Part shown: positions 1 to 7,192 of the stretch, one piece after another
Layout: each line of letters begins with the position of its first letter
How positions within the stretch are numbered: position 1 is the stretch's first letter
Source of the DNA: Flavobacterium sp.
GTDB lineage: Bacteria; Bacteroidota; Bacteroidia; Flavobacteriales; Flavobacteriaceae
Reading direction: 5' to 3'
DNA length: 15,442 bases
Assembly (NCBI GenBank): GCA_023253295.1
Contig: JALRGZ010000037.1
Coordinates: 1 to 15,442 of the forward strand
The notes under the pieces: model-generated
Databases searched by the model: none
What the model saw: the letters and a program-made list of their open reading frames with translations, nothing else
Told to the model about the DNA's origin: nothing
Translations under genes and position numbers: made by a program

Positions 1-1683
1 AGTACTTATACTGTTTATTTTACAGCCATCTTTGATCAGCCATTTACTAATTTTTCGACTTGGAAAGGAGAGAAATTTTTCCCAAATGAAAAAAATCAGG
101 TGGATGATGGAAAGAAAACAGGGGCAATGTTATTCTTCGAGGGCTTGACCAATAAAACTGTCAATATGAAAATCGGGGTTTCTTTTATAAGTGCCTTAAA
201 AGCTAAAGTGAATATTGATAACGAAATTCCGCATTGGGATTTCAAGAAAGAATTAGCCGAAACCCAACAAAAATGGGAGAATATATTGCAAAGAGTAGAA
301 GTAGAGAAAGAAGCTTCTACCGAAAAGAAAACCATGTTGTATACCGGATTGTATCATACGATGTTGATGCCGGTTGATCGTACAGGAGAAAATCCACTAT
401 GGGAAAACAACACACCTTATTATGATGATTTTTACGCTATTTGGGATACCTATCGTTCATCAAGTCCATTAATTACACTATTAAATCCTTCCCGAGAAGT
501 AGATATTGTAAATGCGATGTTACAAATTTATAAGCGAGATGGTTATTTGCCGGAAGCCAGAAGCGGAAATTCAAACGGACGCACACAAGGAGGTTCGAAT
601 GCTGAGGTGGTAATTGCTGATGCTTTTGTAAAAGGATTGGAAGGTATCAATTATAAGTTAGGTCTGGAAGCAATGATGAAAGACGCTTTGTTTGCTCCAG
701 GTGGAAATGAAGAAAAAGAAGGACGTGGTGGATTAGTAGATTACAATCGATTAGGATATGTTTCTACCGATTATGTTCGTTCAGGAAACCGTACTTTGGA
801 ATACTCATATAACGATTATTGTTTAGCAATTGTAGCCAAAGGAACCAAGCGTAAAGGGGAATACTGGCGTTTTATCAAACAGGCGGATAACTGGCAAAAC
901 CTATGGAGAGACATTGAAGATAATGGTTCACGTGGATTTATTATGCCAAAAGATTCCAACAGAAAATGGGTTGATAGCATTCAGTGTGCTGCTACCAATG
1001 GAAAAATTTCCTATGTGCCTTATACGCCTTTAGCACAGGATTGGCCTAATTGCGTATGCTGGTGGTGTGGTGTTTTTTATGAAGCCAGTTCTTGGGAATA
1101 TTCCTTATCTGTGCCTCATGATGTGGCGATGTTGATTAAAAAAACAGGTGGAAATGAGGCATTCAAGAAAAGATTAAATACGTTGTTTGACAAAGGATTT
1201 TATAATGTAGCCAATGAGCCCTCTTTTTTAAGTCCAAACTTATACCACTGGATTGGTCGTCCTGATTTAAGTAATGACCGAATTCACCAAATCATTGACA
1301 AAAATTACAATACAAGCCGAAACGGAATCCCAGGTAATGACGATTCGGGAGCGATGTCTTCCTGGTTGGCTTTTCACATGATGGGATTGTATCCAAACGC
1401 CGGACAGTCGTACTATTTGATTAATTCACCTTATTTCAGTCAAACGGTGATTCATCAGGAAAATGGGAAAGATTTTACAATTAAAGCCAAAAATCTTTCG
1501 GATAAAAACAAGTATATCAAATCGGTAACCTTAAATGGAAAAGCCTTTGAAAATGCTTTTATCGAACATAGTGATATTGTAGCAGGTGGAGTATTAGAAT
1601 TTGAAATGGCAGCAACGCCTTCTAAAACCTGGGGAACCAAACAAGTTCCACCTTCTAAATCAGATGAAGTAATTGAAGAGTAA
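1..1683 (+). CDS. GH92 family exo-alpha-mannosidase-like glycoside hydrolase (5' end outside window)
   Basis: The frame is open from base 1 to the TAA at 1681-1683, so 560 residues are visible. GH92 enzymes usually have 700-800, so roughly 200 N-terminal residues, including any signal peptide, lie upstream. The GTG at 100 is internal, not the start. The visible part begins in the N-terminal beta-sandwich and continues into the (alpha/alpha)6 catalytic domain. Family landmarks are GYLPEARSG (about 541-567) followed by VIADAFVKG, FYEASSWEYSLSVPHD with the likely general acid Glu at 1081-1083, ANEPS near 1210-1224, and GIPGNDDSGAMSSW with the catalytic-base Asp pair at 1339-1344. The C-terminus has the usual AGGVLEFEM segment. 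GH92 enzymes are Ca2+-dependent inverting alpha-mannosidases, normally exported. The specific linkage is not known. A Cys cluster (NCVCWWCG, near 1048-1071) sits just before the acid. It is the first visible gene of a tight operon and probably removes outer mannose. Confidence 0.93.
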   Translation, partial: STYTVYFTAIFDQPFTNFSTWKGEKFFPNEKNQVDDGKKTGAMLFFEGLTNKTVNMKIGVSFISALKAKVNIDNEIPHWDFKKELAETQQKWENILQRVEVEKEASTEKKTMLYTGLYHTMLMPVDRTGENPLWENNTPYYDDFYAIWDTYRSSSPLITLLNPSREVDIVNAMLQIYKRDGYLPEARSGNSNGRTQGGSNAEVVIADAFVKGLEGINYKLGLEAMMKDALFAPGGNEEKEGRGGLVDYNRLGYVSTDYVRSGNRTLEYSYNDYCLAIVAKGTKRKGEYWRFIKQADNWQNLWRDIEDNGSRGFIMPKDSNRKWVDSIQCAATNGKISYVPYTPLAQDWPNCVCWWCGVFYEASSWEYSLSVPHDVAMLIKKTGGNEAFKKRLNTLFDKGFYNVANEPSFLSPNLYHWIGRPDLSNDRIHQIIDKNYNTSRNGIPGNDDSGAMSSWLAFHMMGLYPNAGQSYYLINSPYFSQTVIHQENGKDFTIKAKNLSDKNKYIKSVTLNGKAFENAFIEHSDIVAGGVLEFEMAATPSKTWGTKQVPPSKSDEVIEE

Positions 1684-1713
1684 TAATTTTTATTGATGAT
1701 TAAAAGAATAGTA

Positions 1714-2700
1714 ATGAAAAATTTTAAACCGGGTATTTTTATTTTGTGGATGAGTATTTTGCTGATTTCGTGCAAGCAAACAGCGAAGAAGGAAGAAATA
1801 CAGGCTAAAACAAATATTGGAAATCCGATTATAGAGGGATATTTTGCAGATCCCTGCATTATAAAAGAGGGAGATACTTTTTTTATTTATGCCACAATCG
1901 ATCCTTGGGGAGGGGATGAATTGGCTGTTTTTTCTACAAAAGATTTCTTGAAATTTGAACGTCATCATTTGAATTGGCCAACAAAAAAAGCTTGTACCAG
2001 TCCAGATTCAAAAGATTCTATGGTATGGGCACCTTCTGTTAAAAAAGCAGCTAATGGAAAATATTATATGTATGTTTCTGTTGGAAGCGAAATTTGGGTT
2101 GGTGTGAGCGATACTCCTTTGGGGCCATGGAAAAATGCGAAGGTAGATCAGTCTCCTTTAATTTCATCAAAAGATTATCCTGCTGTCCATAATATCGATG
2201 CCGATTGCTTTATTGATGAAGACGGTCAGGCTTATTTATATTGGGGTTCCGGATTTAATTGGATAAATGGTATTTGTATGGCAAGCAGACTGAATTCGGA
2301 TATGATTTCATTTGCTGAAACCCCTAAAGAAGTTACTCCTAAAGATTATTTTGAGGCTCCTTATATGATTAAGCGTTTTGGAAAATACTATTTGATGTAT
2401 TCGTCAGGTAAGGCAATAGATGCCACTTATAAAGTAGGATATGCTGTAGGGAATTCTCCATTAGGACCCTTTGAAACTGCACCGAATAGTCCTATTTTGG
2501 AAACAACTGCTGATAGTACAACTTATGGGCCAGGCCATCATTCTGTATTTAATGAAAATGGACAAGATTATATTTTGTACCATCGAATTTTTCCTCAAAA
2601 AGAAAAATATGTTTTGCGCCAAATTTGTATTGATAGTTTGAATTTTGATACGAAAGGAAACATACTAAAAATAAAACCTACTGGTATTTCCAGTTTTTGA
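1714..2700 (+). CDS. GH43 family glycoside hydrolase, predicted lipoprotein
   Basis: This predicted 328-residue protein has the five-bladed beta-propeller pattern of GH43, a family dominated by alpha-L-arabinofuranosidases and beta-xylosidases, with some galactosidases. The catalytic triad can be placed: base Asp46 in FADPCII, pKa-modulating Asp162 in NIDADCF followed by DEDGQAYLYWGS, and acid Glu214 in YFEAPYMIK. A late GPGHHSVF motif supplies the usual metal/substrate His. The ATG at 1714 gives a clean lipoprotein signal (MKNFKPGIFILWMSILLISC, Cys20 lipidated). An in-frame ATG at 1696 would add six residues and is a real alternative. The only domain is the propeller, with no carbohydrate-binding module. 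It lies 30 bases after the GH92 stop and 26 bases before the GH89 gene, so it is almost certainly co-transcribed. Subfamily and substrate cannot be read from sequence alone; removal of arabinose from a branched glycan is a reasonable guess. Confidence 0.9.
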   Translation: MKNFKPGIFILWMSILLISCKQTAKKEEIQAKTNIGNPIIEGYFADPCIIKEGDTFFIYATIDPWGGDELAVFSTKDFLKFERHHLNWPTKKACTSPDSKDSMVWAPSVKKAANGKYYMYVSVGSEIWVGVSDTPLGPWKNAKVDQSPLISSKDYPAVHNIDADCFIDEDGQAYLYWGSGFNWINGICMASRLNSDMISFAETPKEVTPKDYFEAPYMIKRFGKYYLMYSSGKAIDATYKVGYAVGNSPLGPFETAPNSPILETTADSTTYGPGHHSVFNENGQDYILYHRIFPQKEKYVLRQICIDSLNFDTKGNILKIKPTGISSF

Positions 2701-2726
2701 TTTTGTATAATATAATCATATAATAG

Positions 2727-4961
2727 ATGAAAACTAATCTAAAAATAGTCTTATTGCTTATTGTTTTTGTTTTTGAAAACGGTATCTGTCAGCCAACAAA
2801 ATCCGAAACAGAAATAGCCAATACTGCCAGAGAGCTTATTGCTCGCATTTTACCCAATCATCTTTCGCAATTTAGTGTCGAAATTGATGCTTCCGCAAAA
2901 GAAGATTGGTTCGAAATTGTTTCTAAAGGAGATAAAATTGTATTAAAAGGAAACAATGGAGTTGCTGTTGCATCTGCTTTGTATTATTATTTGAATAATT
3001 ATACGAATAGCCAAATTACTTGGAATGGAACCAATTTGAATTTGCCTAAAAAATTACCTGCAGTTTCTAAATTGGTTCATAAAAAAACACCTTATGAATA
3101 CCGCTATTATTTGAATTACTGCACTTTTAATTACAGCATGAGTTGGTGGGATTGGAAACGTTGGGAAAAAGAAATCGACTGGATGGCTTTGCACGGAATC
3201 AATATGCCATTAGCCATTACTGGAGAAGAATATATTTGGGATGAGGTATATAAATCCTATGGTTTTACTGATGAAGATTTGAATTCGTTTTTCAGTGGAC
3301 CGGCTTATTTTTCATGGTTTTGGATGGGGAATTTAGACGGATGGGGTGGTCCTTTGTCTAAAAACTGGAAAGAAACCCACCGAGATTTGCAGTTGAAAAT
3401 CTTAAAAAGAGAGCGCGAACTAGGAATGAAAACCGTACTTCCTGCTTTTACAGGTCACGTTCCGGCTTCTTTCAAAAAGTTTTTTCCGAATGCCAAATTA
3501 AAGCAAACCAACTGGGGGAATGATTTTGAGGATACTTATATTTTGGATTCCAATGATCCTTTGTTTGCCGAAATCGGGAAGAAATTCTTAGAGATGCAAT
3601 CCAAAGTGTATGGAACCGATCATTTGTATTCGGCTGATACTTTTAATGAAAACACACCGCCTTCGAATGATCCTGCTTATTTATTTGATTTAAGCAAAAA
3701 GATTTTTGAAGGAATGAAAGCAGCCGATAAGGATGCGGTTTGGGTAATGCAGGGCTGGCTTTTTTACAGTCACAGAGAATTTTGGGAAGCCCCACAAATC
3801 AAAGGATTACTGGATGCTGTTCCTGATGACCGAATGATAATCTTGGATTTGGCTGCAGAAATTGAGCCTATTTGGAAACGTACGGAAGCTTTTTATGGGA
3901 AACAATGGATATGGAATATGCTACACAATTTTGGTGGTAATATTACCCTGTTTGGCCGCATTGAAAAGGTAGCTCAGGAACCTGCAGAAGCGTTGAAAGA
4001 TCCTAAATCAGGAAAGTTAAAAGGAATTGGTTTGACCATGGAAGCTATTGAGCAAAATCCGGTTTTATATGAATTAATGACGGATAATACCTGGCGTGAC
4101 ACTCCGATAGATTTGAACTCCTGGTTGAAAAATTATACCCGAAACCGTTATGGAAAATCAAATGAGTCTATTGATAAAGCCTGGGATGTTTTAGTGAAAA
4201 CCGTCTATAACGGAGAAGTCATTCGTGACGGAGCCGAGTCGATAATTGTTTCCCGACCTACTTTTGAAGGTTTCCGTCGTTGGGCAAGAACGAAATTGAA
4301 TTATGCACCCAAAGATTTATTACCAGCCTGGGATTTATTTATCAAAGCAATTCCTGCCTGTAAAAAGTCGGATGGATTCCAATATGATTTGGTGGATGTG
4401 ACCCGACAGGTTTTGGCTAATTATGCTTTGCCTTTACAACAGCAGATTACAATTGCCTATCAAAACAATGATAAAGTGGCTTTCGAAAAAAACAGCAAAG
4501 AATTTTTAGAATTAATAGACGATATGGATAAACTTTTAGCTACTCGTCAGGATTTCCTATTAGGACCTTGGATTGCCGATGCCAGAAGATGGGGAATAGA
4601 CGAAAAAGAGAAAGCCCTGTATGAACAAAATGCCCGTGATTTAATTACACTTTGGGGAGCCTCGAATAACAGATTGCATGAATACAGTAATAGGCAGTGG
4701 AGCGGATTGATGACGGATTTTTATAAACCGAGGTGGGAACAATTTTTCGTAGACGTAAAAGCCAATTGGGGGACATTCAATCAAAATACATTTGACGAAA
4801 AAATAAAACAATGGGAGTGGAAGTGGGTTACTGCAAGAAAAGATTTTCCTGTAAAAGCTAAAGGGAATCCTAATGAGATTGCTAAAGCTTTGCACAAAAA
4901 ATACCGTTCTCGCATTATTCCTGTGACCGAAAAAATGACAACAATTAAATACGATTATTAA
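2727..4961 (+). CDS. GH89 alpha-N-acetylglucosaminidase (NAGLU family)
   Basis: This 744-residue exported enzyme has the complete NAGLU architecture: a type I signal peptide (about 1-22), a small N-terminal alpha/beta domain (about 30-100), a TIM barrel (about 115-455) and an all-alpha C-terminal domain (about 460-740). Signature stretches are YRYYLNYCTFNYSMSWWDW, MALHGINMPLA and LPAFTGHVP. The candidate acid/base is Glu308 in ADTFNENTP and the candidate nucleophile Glu439 in GLTMEAIEQNPV. Their spacing of 131 residues is close to that of the catalytic pair I recall for human NAGLU (316/446). The family is retaining and removes terminal alpha-linked GlcNAc, for example from heparan fragments in lysosomes or mucin glycans in Clostridium. 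No lipobox is present, so a periplasmic location is likely. The stop is 2 bases before the HGSNAT-like gene, which strongly suggests coupled expression and a shared pathway: acetylation of terminal GlcN, then hydrolysis here. Confidence 0.95.
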   Translation: MKTNLKIVLLLIVFVFENGICQPTKSETEIANTARELIARILPNHLSQFSVEIDASAKEDWFEIVSKGDKIVLKGNNGVAVASALYYYLNNYTNSQITWNGTNLNLPKKLPAVSKLVHKKTPYEYRYYLNYCTFNYSMSWWDWKRWEKEIDWMALHGINMPLAITGEEYIWDEVYKSYGFTDEDLNSFFSGPAYFSWFWMGNLDGWGGPLSKNWKETHRDLQLKILKRERELGMKTVLPAFTGHVPASFKKFFPNAKLKQTNWGNDFEDTYILDSNDPLFAEIGKKFLEMQSKVYGTDHLYSADTFNENTPPSNDPAYLFDLSKKIFEGMKAADKDAVWVMQGWLFYSHREFWEAPQIKGLLDAVPDDRMIILDLAAEIEPIWKRTEAFYGKQWIWNMLHNFGGNITLFGRIEKVAQEPAEALKDPKSGKLKGIGLTMEAIEQNPVLYELMTDNTWRDTPIDLNSWLKNYTRNRYGKSNESIDKAWDVLVKTVYNGEVIRDGAESIIVSRPTFEGFRRWARTKLNYAPKDLLPAWDLFIKAIPACKKSDGFQYDLVDVTRQVLANYALPLQQQITIAYQNNDKVAFEKNSKEFLELIDDMDKLLATRQDFLLGPWIADARRWGIDEKEKALYEQNARDLITLWGASNNRLHEYSNRQWSGLMTDFYKPRWEQFFVDVKANWGTFNQNTFDEKIKQWEWKWVTARKDFPVKAKGNPNEIAKALHKKYRSRIIPVTEKMTTIKYDY

Positions 4962-4963
4962 CT

Positions 4964-6106
4964 ATGGATGCAATTTCTAACCTAAAATCCAATCGATTCC
5001 TTTCACTTGATGTATTTAGAGGACTTACGATTTGTTTAATGATTGTGGTCAATACACCGGGAACGGGAGCCCCACTTTATCCTTATTTAGTTCATGCCGA
5101 ATGGTTTGGATTTACTCTTGCTGATTTAGTTTTTCCATCTTTCTTATTCGCTATGGGAAATGCGATGAGTTTTTCTATGGGAAAAATGAAAGAAATGGCT
5201 GCAGATGTTTTTTGGAAAAAAGTAATCAAACGTACGCTTATCATTTTCTTATTAGGATTTCTAATGTATTGGTTTCCTTTTTTCCGTCAGGGTATGGATG
5301 GAGGCTGGGAATTAAAACCTTTTGCCGAAACGCGTGTCATGGGCGTTTTGCAACGTATTGCTTTGTGTTATTTTTTCGCGGCGGTTATATTTTATTATCT
5401 GTCTGAGAAGGTGGCACTAATTCTGTCGGTGATTTTCTTGTTGTCCTATTGGGCAATGTTGTATTTGTTTGGTCAGCCGGGAGTCGAATTAGAAATGGCT
5501 ACGAATGCGGTTACCCGATTGGATTTATCCATTTTAGGAAATGGTCATATTTATAAACGCGATAGCGTTCCTTTTGACCCTGAAGGGATTTTGAGTACTT
5601 TGCCTTCCATTGTTAATGTAATTGCCGGATTTATTGCCGGAACTTTTATTCAGAGAATCGGAAAAACATTTGAAGGAATTGCTAAACTTTTAATTGTTGG
5701 TTTTCTATTAATGGCTTTTGCAAGATGGTGGGATTTGGTTTTGCCTATTTGTAAAAAGCTTTGGACAGGACCTTTTGTATTGTATACCGTCGGAATTGAT
5801 TTATCCGTTATGGCTATTTTAATCTATTTTATTGAATTAAAACAAAAGACTTTTGGAATCGAATTTAATACGATTTTCGGAAAGAATCCTTTGTTTATTT
5901 ATCTGTTTTCGGAACTTTTCTTTACTCTTTTACGCATGATTCCGGTGAATAATGAGCAAGATGTTTTCGAATGGTTTAGTGAAGCTATCATCCAAAATAT
6001 TTTCCCGGGAAGTTTTGGCTCTTTTGTAACCGCAATTCTTTTTATGTTAGTTTGTTGGTCTGTGGGCTGGTGGCTGAATAAAAAACGCATTTACATTAAA
6101 ATCTAA
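4964..6106 (+). CDS. HGSNAT/DUF5009-type integral membrane acetyltransferase
   Basis: This 380-residue polytopic protein has about ten hydrophobic segments and no cleavable signal. The N-terminal signature RFLSLDVFRGLTICLMIVVN followed by HAEWFGFTLADLVFPSFLF is diagnostic of the family that includes lysosomal heparan-alpha-glucosaminide N-acetyltransferase and bacterial NagX/DUF5009 proteins. His44 in HAEW lies in the region corresponding to the active-site His of HGSNAT. A second conserved stretch is RVMGVLQRIALCYF (about residues 120-135), and another is FGKNPLFIYLFSE near the end. Human HGSNAT uses cytosolic acetyl-CoA to acetylate the free amine of a terminal alpha-glucosamine on the lumenal side. 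By analogy this protein would acetylate periplasmic glucosaminides from the inner membrane. It is immediately downstream of the GH89 gene (2-base gap), the enzyme that follows HGSNAT in the lysosomal pathway. Some bacterial members are annotated as N-acetylglucosamine transporters; I consider the transferase role better supported here. Confidence 0.88.
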   Translation: MDAISNLKSNRFLSLDVFRGLTICLMIVVNTPGTGAPLYPYLVHAEWFGFTLADLVFPSFLFAMGNAMSFSMGKMKEMAADVFWKKVIKRTLIIFLLGFLMYWFPFFRQGMDGGWELKPFAETRVMGVLQRIALCYFFAAVIFYYLSEKVALILSVIFLLSYWAMLYLFGQPGVELEMATNAVTRLDLSILGNGHIYKRDSVPFDPEGILSTLPSIVNVIAGFIAGTFIQRIGKTFEGIAKLLIVGFLLMAFARWWDLVLPICKKLWTGPFVLYTVGIDLSVMAILIYFIELKQKTFGIEFNTIFGKNPLFIYLFSELFFTLLRMIPVNNEQDVFEWFSEAIIQNIFPGSFGSFVTAILFMLVCWSVGWWLNKKRIYIKI

Positions 6107-6112
6107 AAGGAT

Positions 6113-7189
6113 ATGATTTCCAAAAATAAAATTTCAGGATTGCTTTTTCTATCTTTATTTGTATTGTTTTCTTTTGATGAAAAAAAAGAGGATGGCATAA
6201 AAATGAATGAAATTCAGGTGATTGGAAGTCATAATTCTTATAAAATTGCTATTGAACCACCACTTTGGAATTATCTGTTTCAAAAAGATTCAGCTGCTGC
6301 CAAAGCGCTTCAATATACTCATATTCCTTTAGAAGCACAATTGGATTTAGGACTTCGGAATTTGGAGATGGATGTGTTGTATGATCCTAAAGGAGGCTAT
6401 TATTCGCATCCCAAAGGTTTGGCTATTATAAAAACTTTAGGAAAACAACCTATGGAATTTGATGCCGAAAAGAAATTGGCGCAAGCCGGATTAAAAATGT
6501 TTCATATACAGGATATCGATTTTAGAAGTCATTATTTATTGTTTAAAGAAGGATTACAAGCCTTAAAAAAATGGTCGGATGCGCATCAGAATCATATGCC
6601 AATTTTTATTTTGATTAATGCTAAAGATGATAATAATCGAAATTTAACAGAACCTTTGCCTTTTACTAAGGAAGCCTTAGAAAGTATTGATGCTGAGATT
6701 CGTTCGGTTTTTGACAATTCGCAATTGATTACTCCTGATTTAGTCAGAGGTAATTTTACAACTTTGGAAGAAGCAATTTTAAAGAAAGGTTGGCCAGAAT
6801 TGGAGGCTGTACGAGGTCGTTTTTTATTTATTTTGGATGAAAATGAAACAAAGATTAACCGCTATATTGATGGTCATCCGAGTTTGAAAAACAGAGTCTT
6901 ATTTGTAAATGCTAAAGAAGGTACTCCGGAAGCCGCTTTTAGAATTGTAAATAATCCAATAAAAGATTTTAATTATATCCAAGAGTTAGTTGGTAAAGGC
7001 TATATGGTACGCACCCGCGCCGATGATGGAACAACTGAAGCAAGGAATAATGATTATACGAAATTTGAAAAAGCAAAGGCTTCAGGAGCTCAGGTAATTT
7101 CAACCGATTATTATATCCCTTCTACACTTTTTAAATCCACATATAAAGTGGTATTTGACAACAATCAATACGAAAGAATTAAAAAATAA
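6113..7189 (+). CDS. Exported Ca2+-dependent PI-PLC-like phosphodiesterase (PI-PLC-C1 family)
   Basis: The 358-residue protein starts with a hydrophobic export signal (about residues 6-20) and then has the TIM-barrel phosphodiesterase signature of the bacterial Ca2+-dependent phosphatidylinositol-specific phospholipase C1 group. VIGSHNSYK supplies candidate catalytic His40, GLRNLEMDV supplies likely metal ligands Glu85 and Asp87, and FHIQDIDFRSH supplies a second candidate catalytic His131. The later motifs PIFILINAKDD, GRFLFILDE, MVRTRADDGTTEA and GAQVISTDYYIP are consistent with the second half of the barrel. Family members cleave inositol phosphodiesters, but many environmental homologues are uncharacterised, so the substrate is not proven. 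It is packed between the acetyltransferase (6-base gap) and GH115 (3-base gap). An AAGGA directly abuts the ATG, probably too close to be a working ribosome site. In this context it may cut an inositol-phosphate linkage to a lipid, or process a released glycosyl inositol phosphate. Confidence 0.82.
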   Translation: MISKNKISGLLFLSLFVLFSFDEKKEDGIKMNEIQVIGSHNSYKIAIEPPLWNYLFQKDSAAAKALQYTHIPLEAQLDLGLRNLEMDVLYDPKGGYYSHPKGLAIIKTLGKQPMEFDAEKKLAQAGLKMFHIQDIDFRSHYLLFKEGLQALKKWSDAHQNHMPIFILINAKDDNNRNLTEPLPFTKEALESIDAEIRSVFDNSQLITPDLVRGNFTTLEEAILKKGWPELEAVRGRFLFILDENETKINRYIDGHPSLKNRVLFVNAKEGTPEAAFRIVNNPIKDFNYIQELVGKGYMVRTRADDGTTEARNNDYTKFEKAKASGAQVISTDYYIPSTLFKSTYKVVFDNNQYERIKK

Positions 7190-7192
7190 ATT

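Noticed and set aside
100..102. GTG at 100 as the start of the GH92 gene
   Set aside because: The frame is open to base 1 and the upstream codons continue GH92 N-terminal domain sequence, so the true start lies outside the window.
1455..1968. Minus-strand open frames antisense to the end of GH92 and the start of GH43
   Set aside because: They overlap strongly supported genes on the other strand and have no recognisable domain or start context; they look like by-products of AT-rich coding DNA. The same applies to minus-strand frames at 96-335, 4641-4895, 5899-6090, 9782-10048 and 13604-13828, and to the +strand frame at 5212-5406.
2701..2726. TATAAT-like repeats (tataatataatcatataat) in the GH43-GH89 gap
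   Set aside because: This resembles the E. coli -10 box, not the Bacteroidota promoter consensus; it is a short AT-rich spacer inside an operon.
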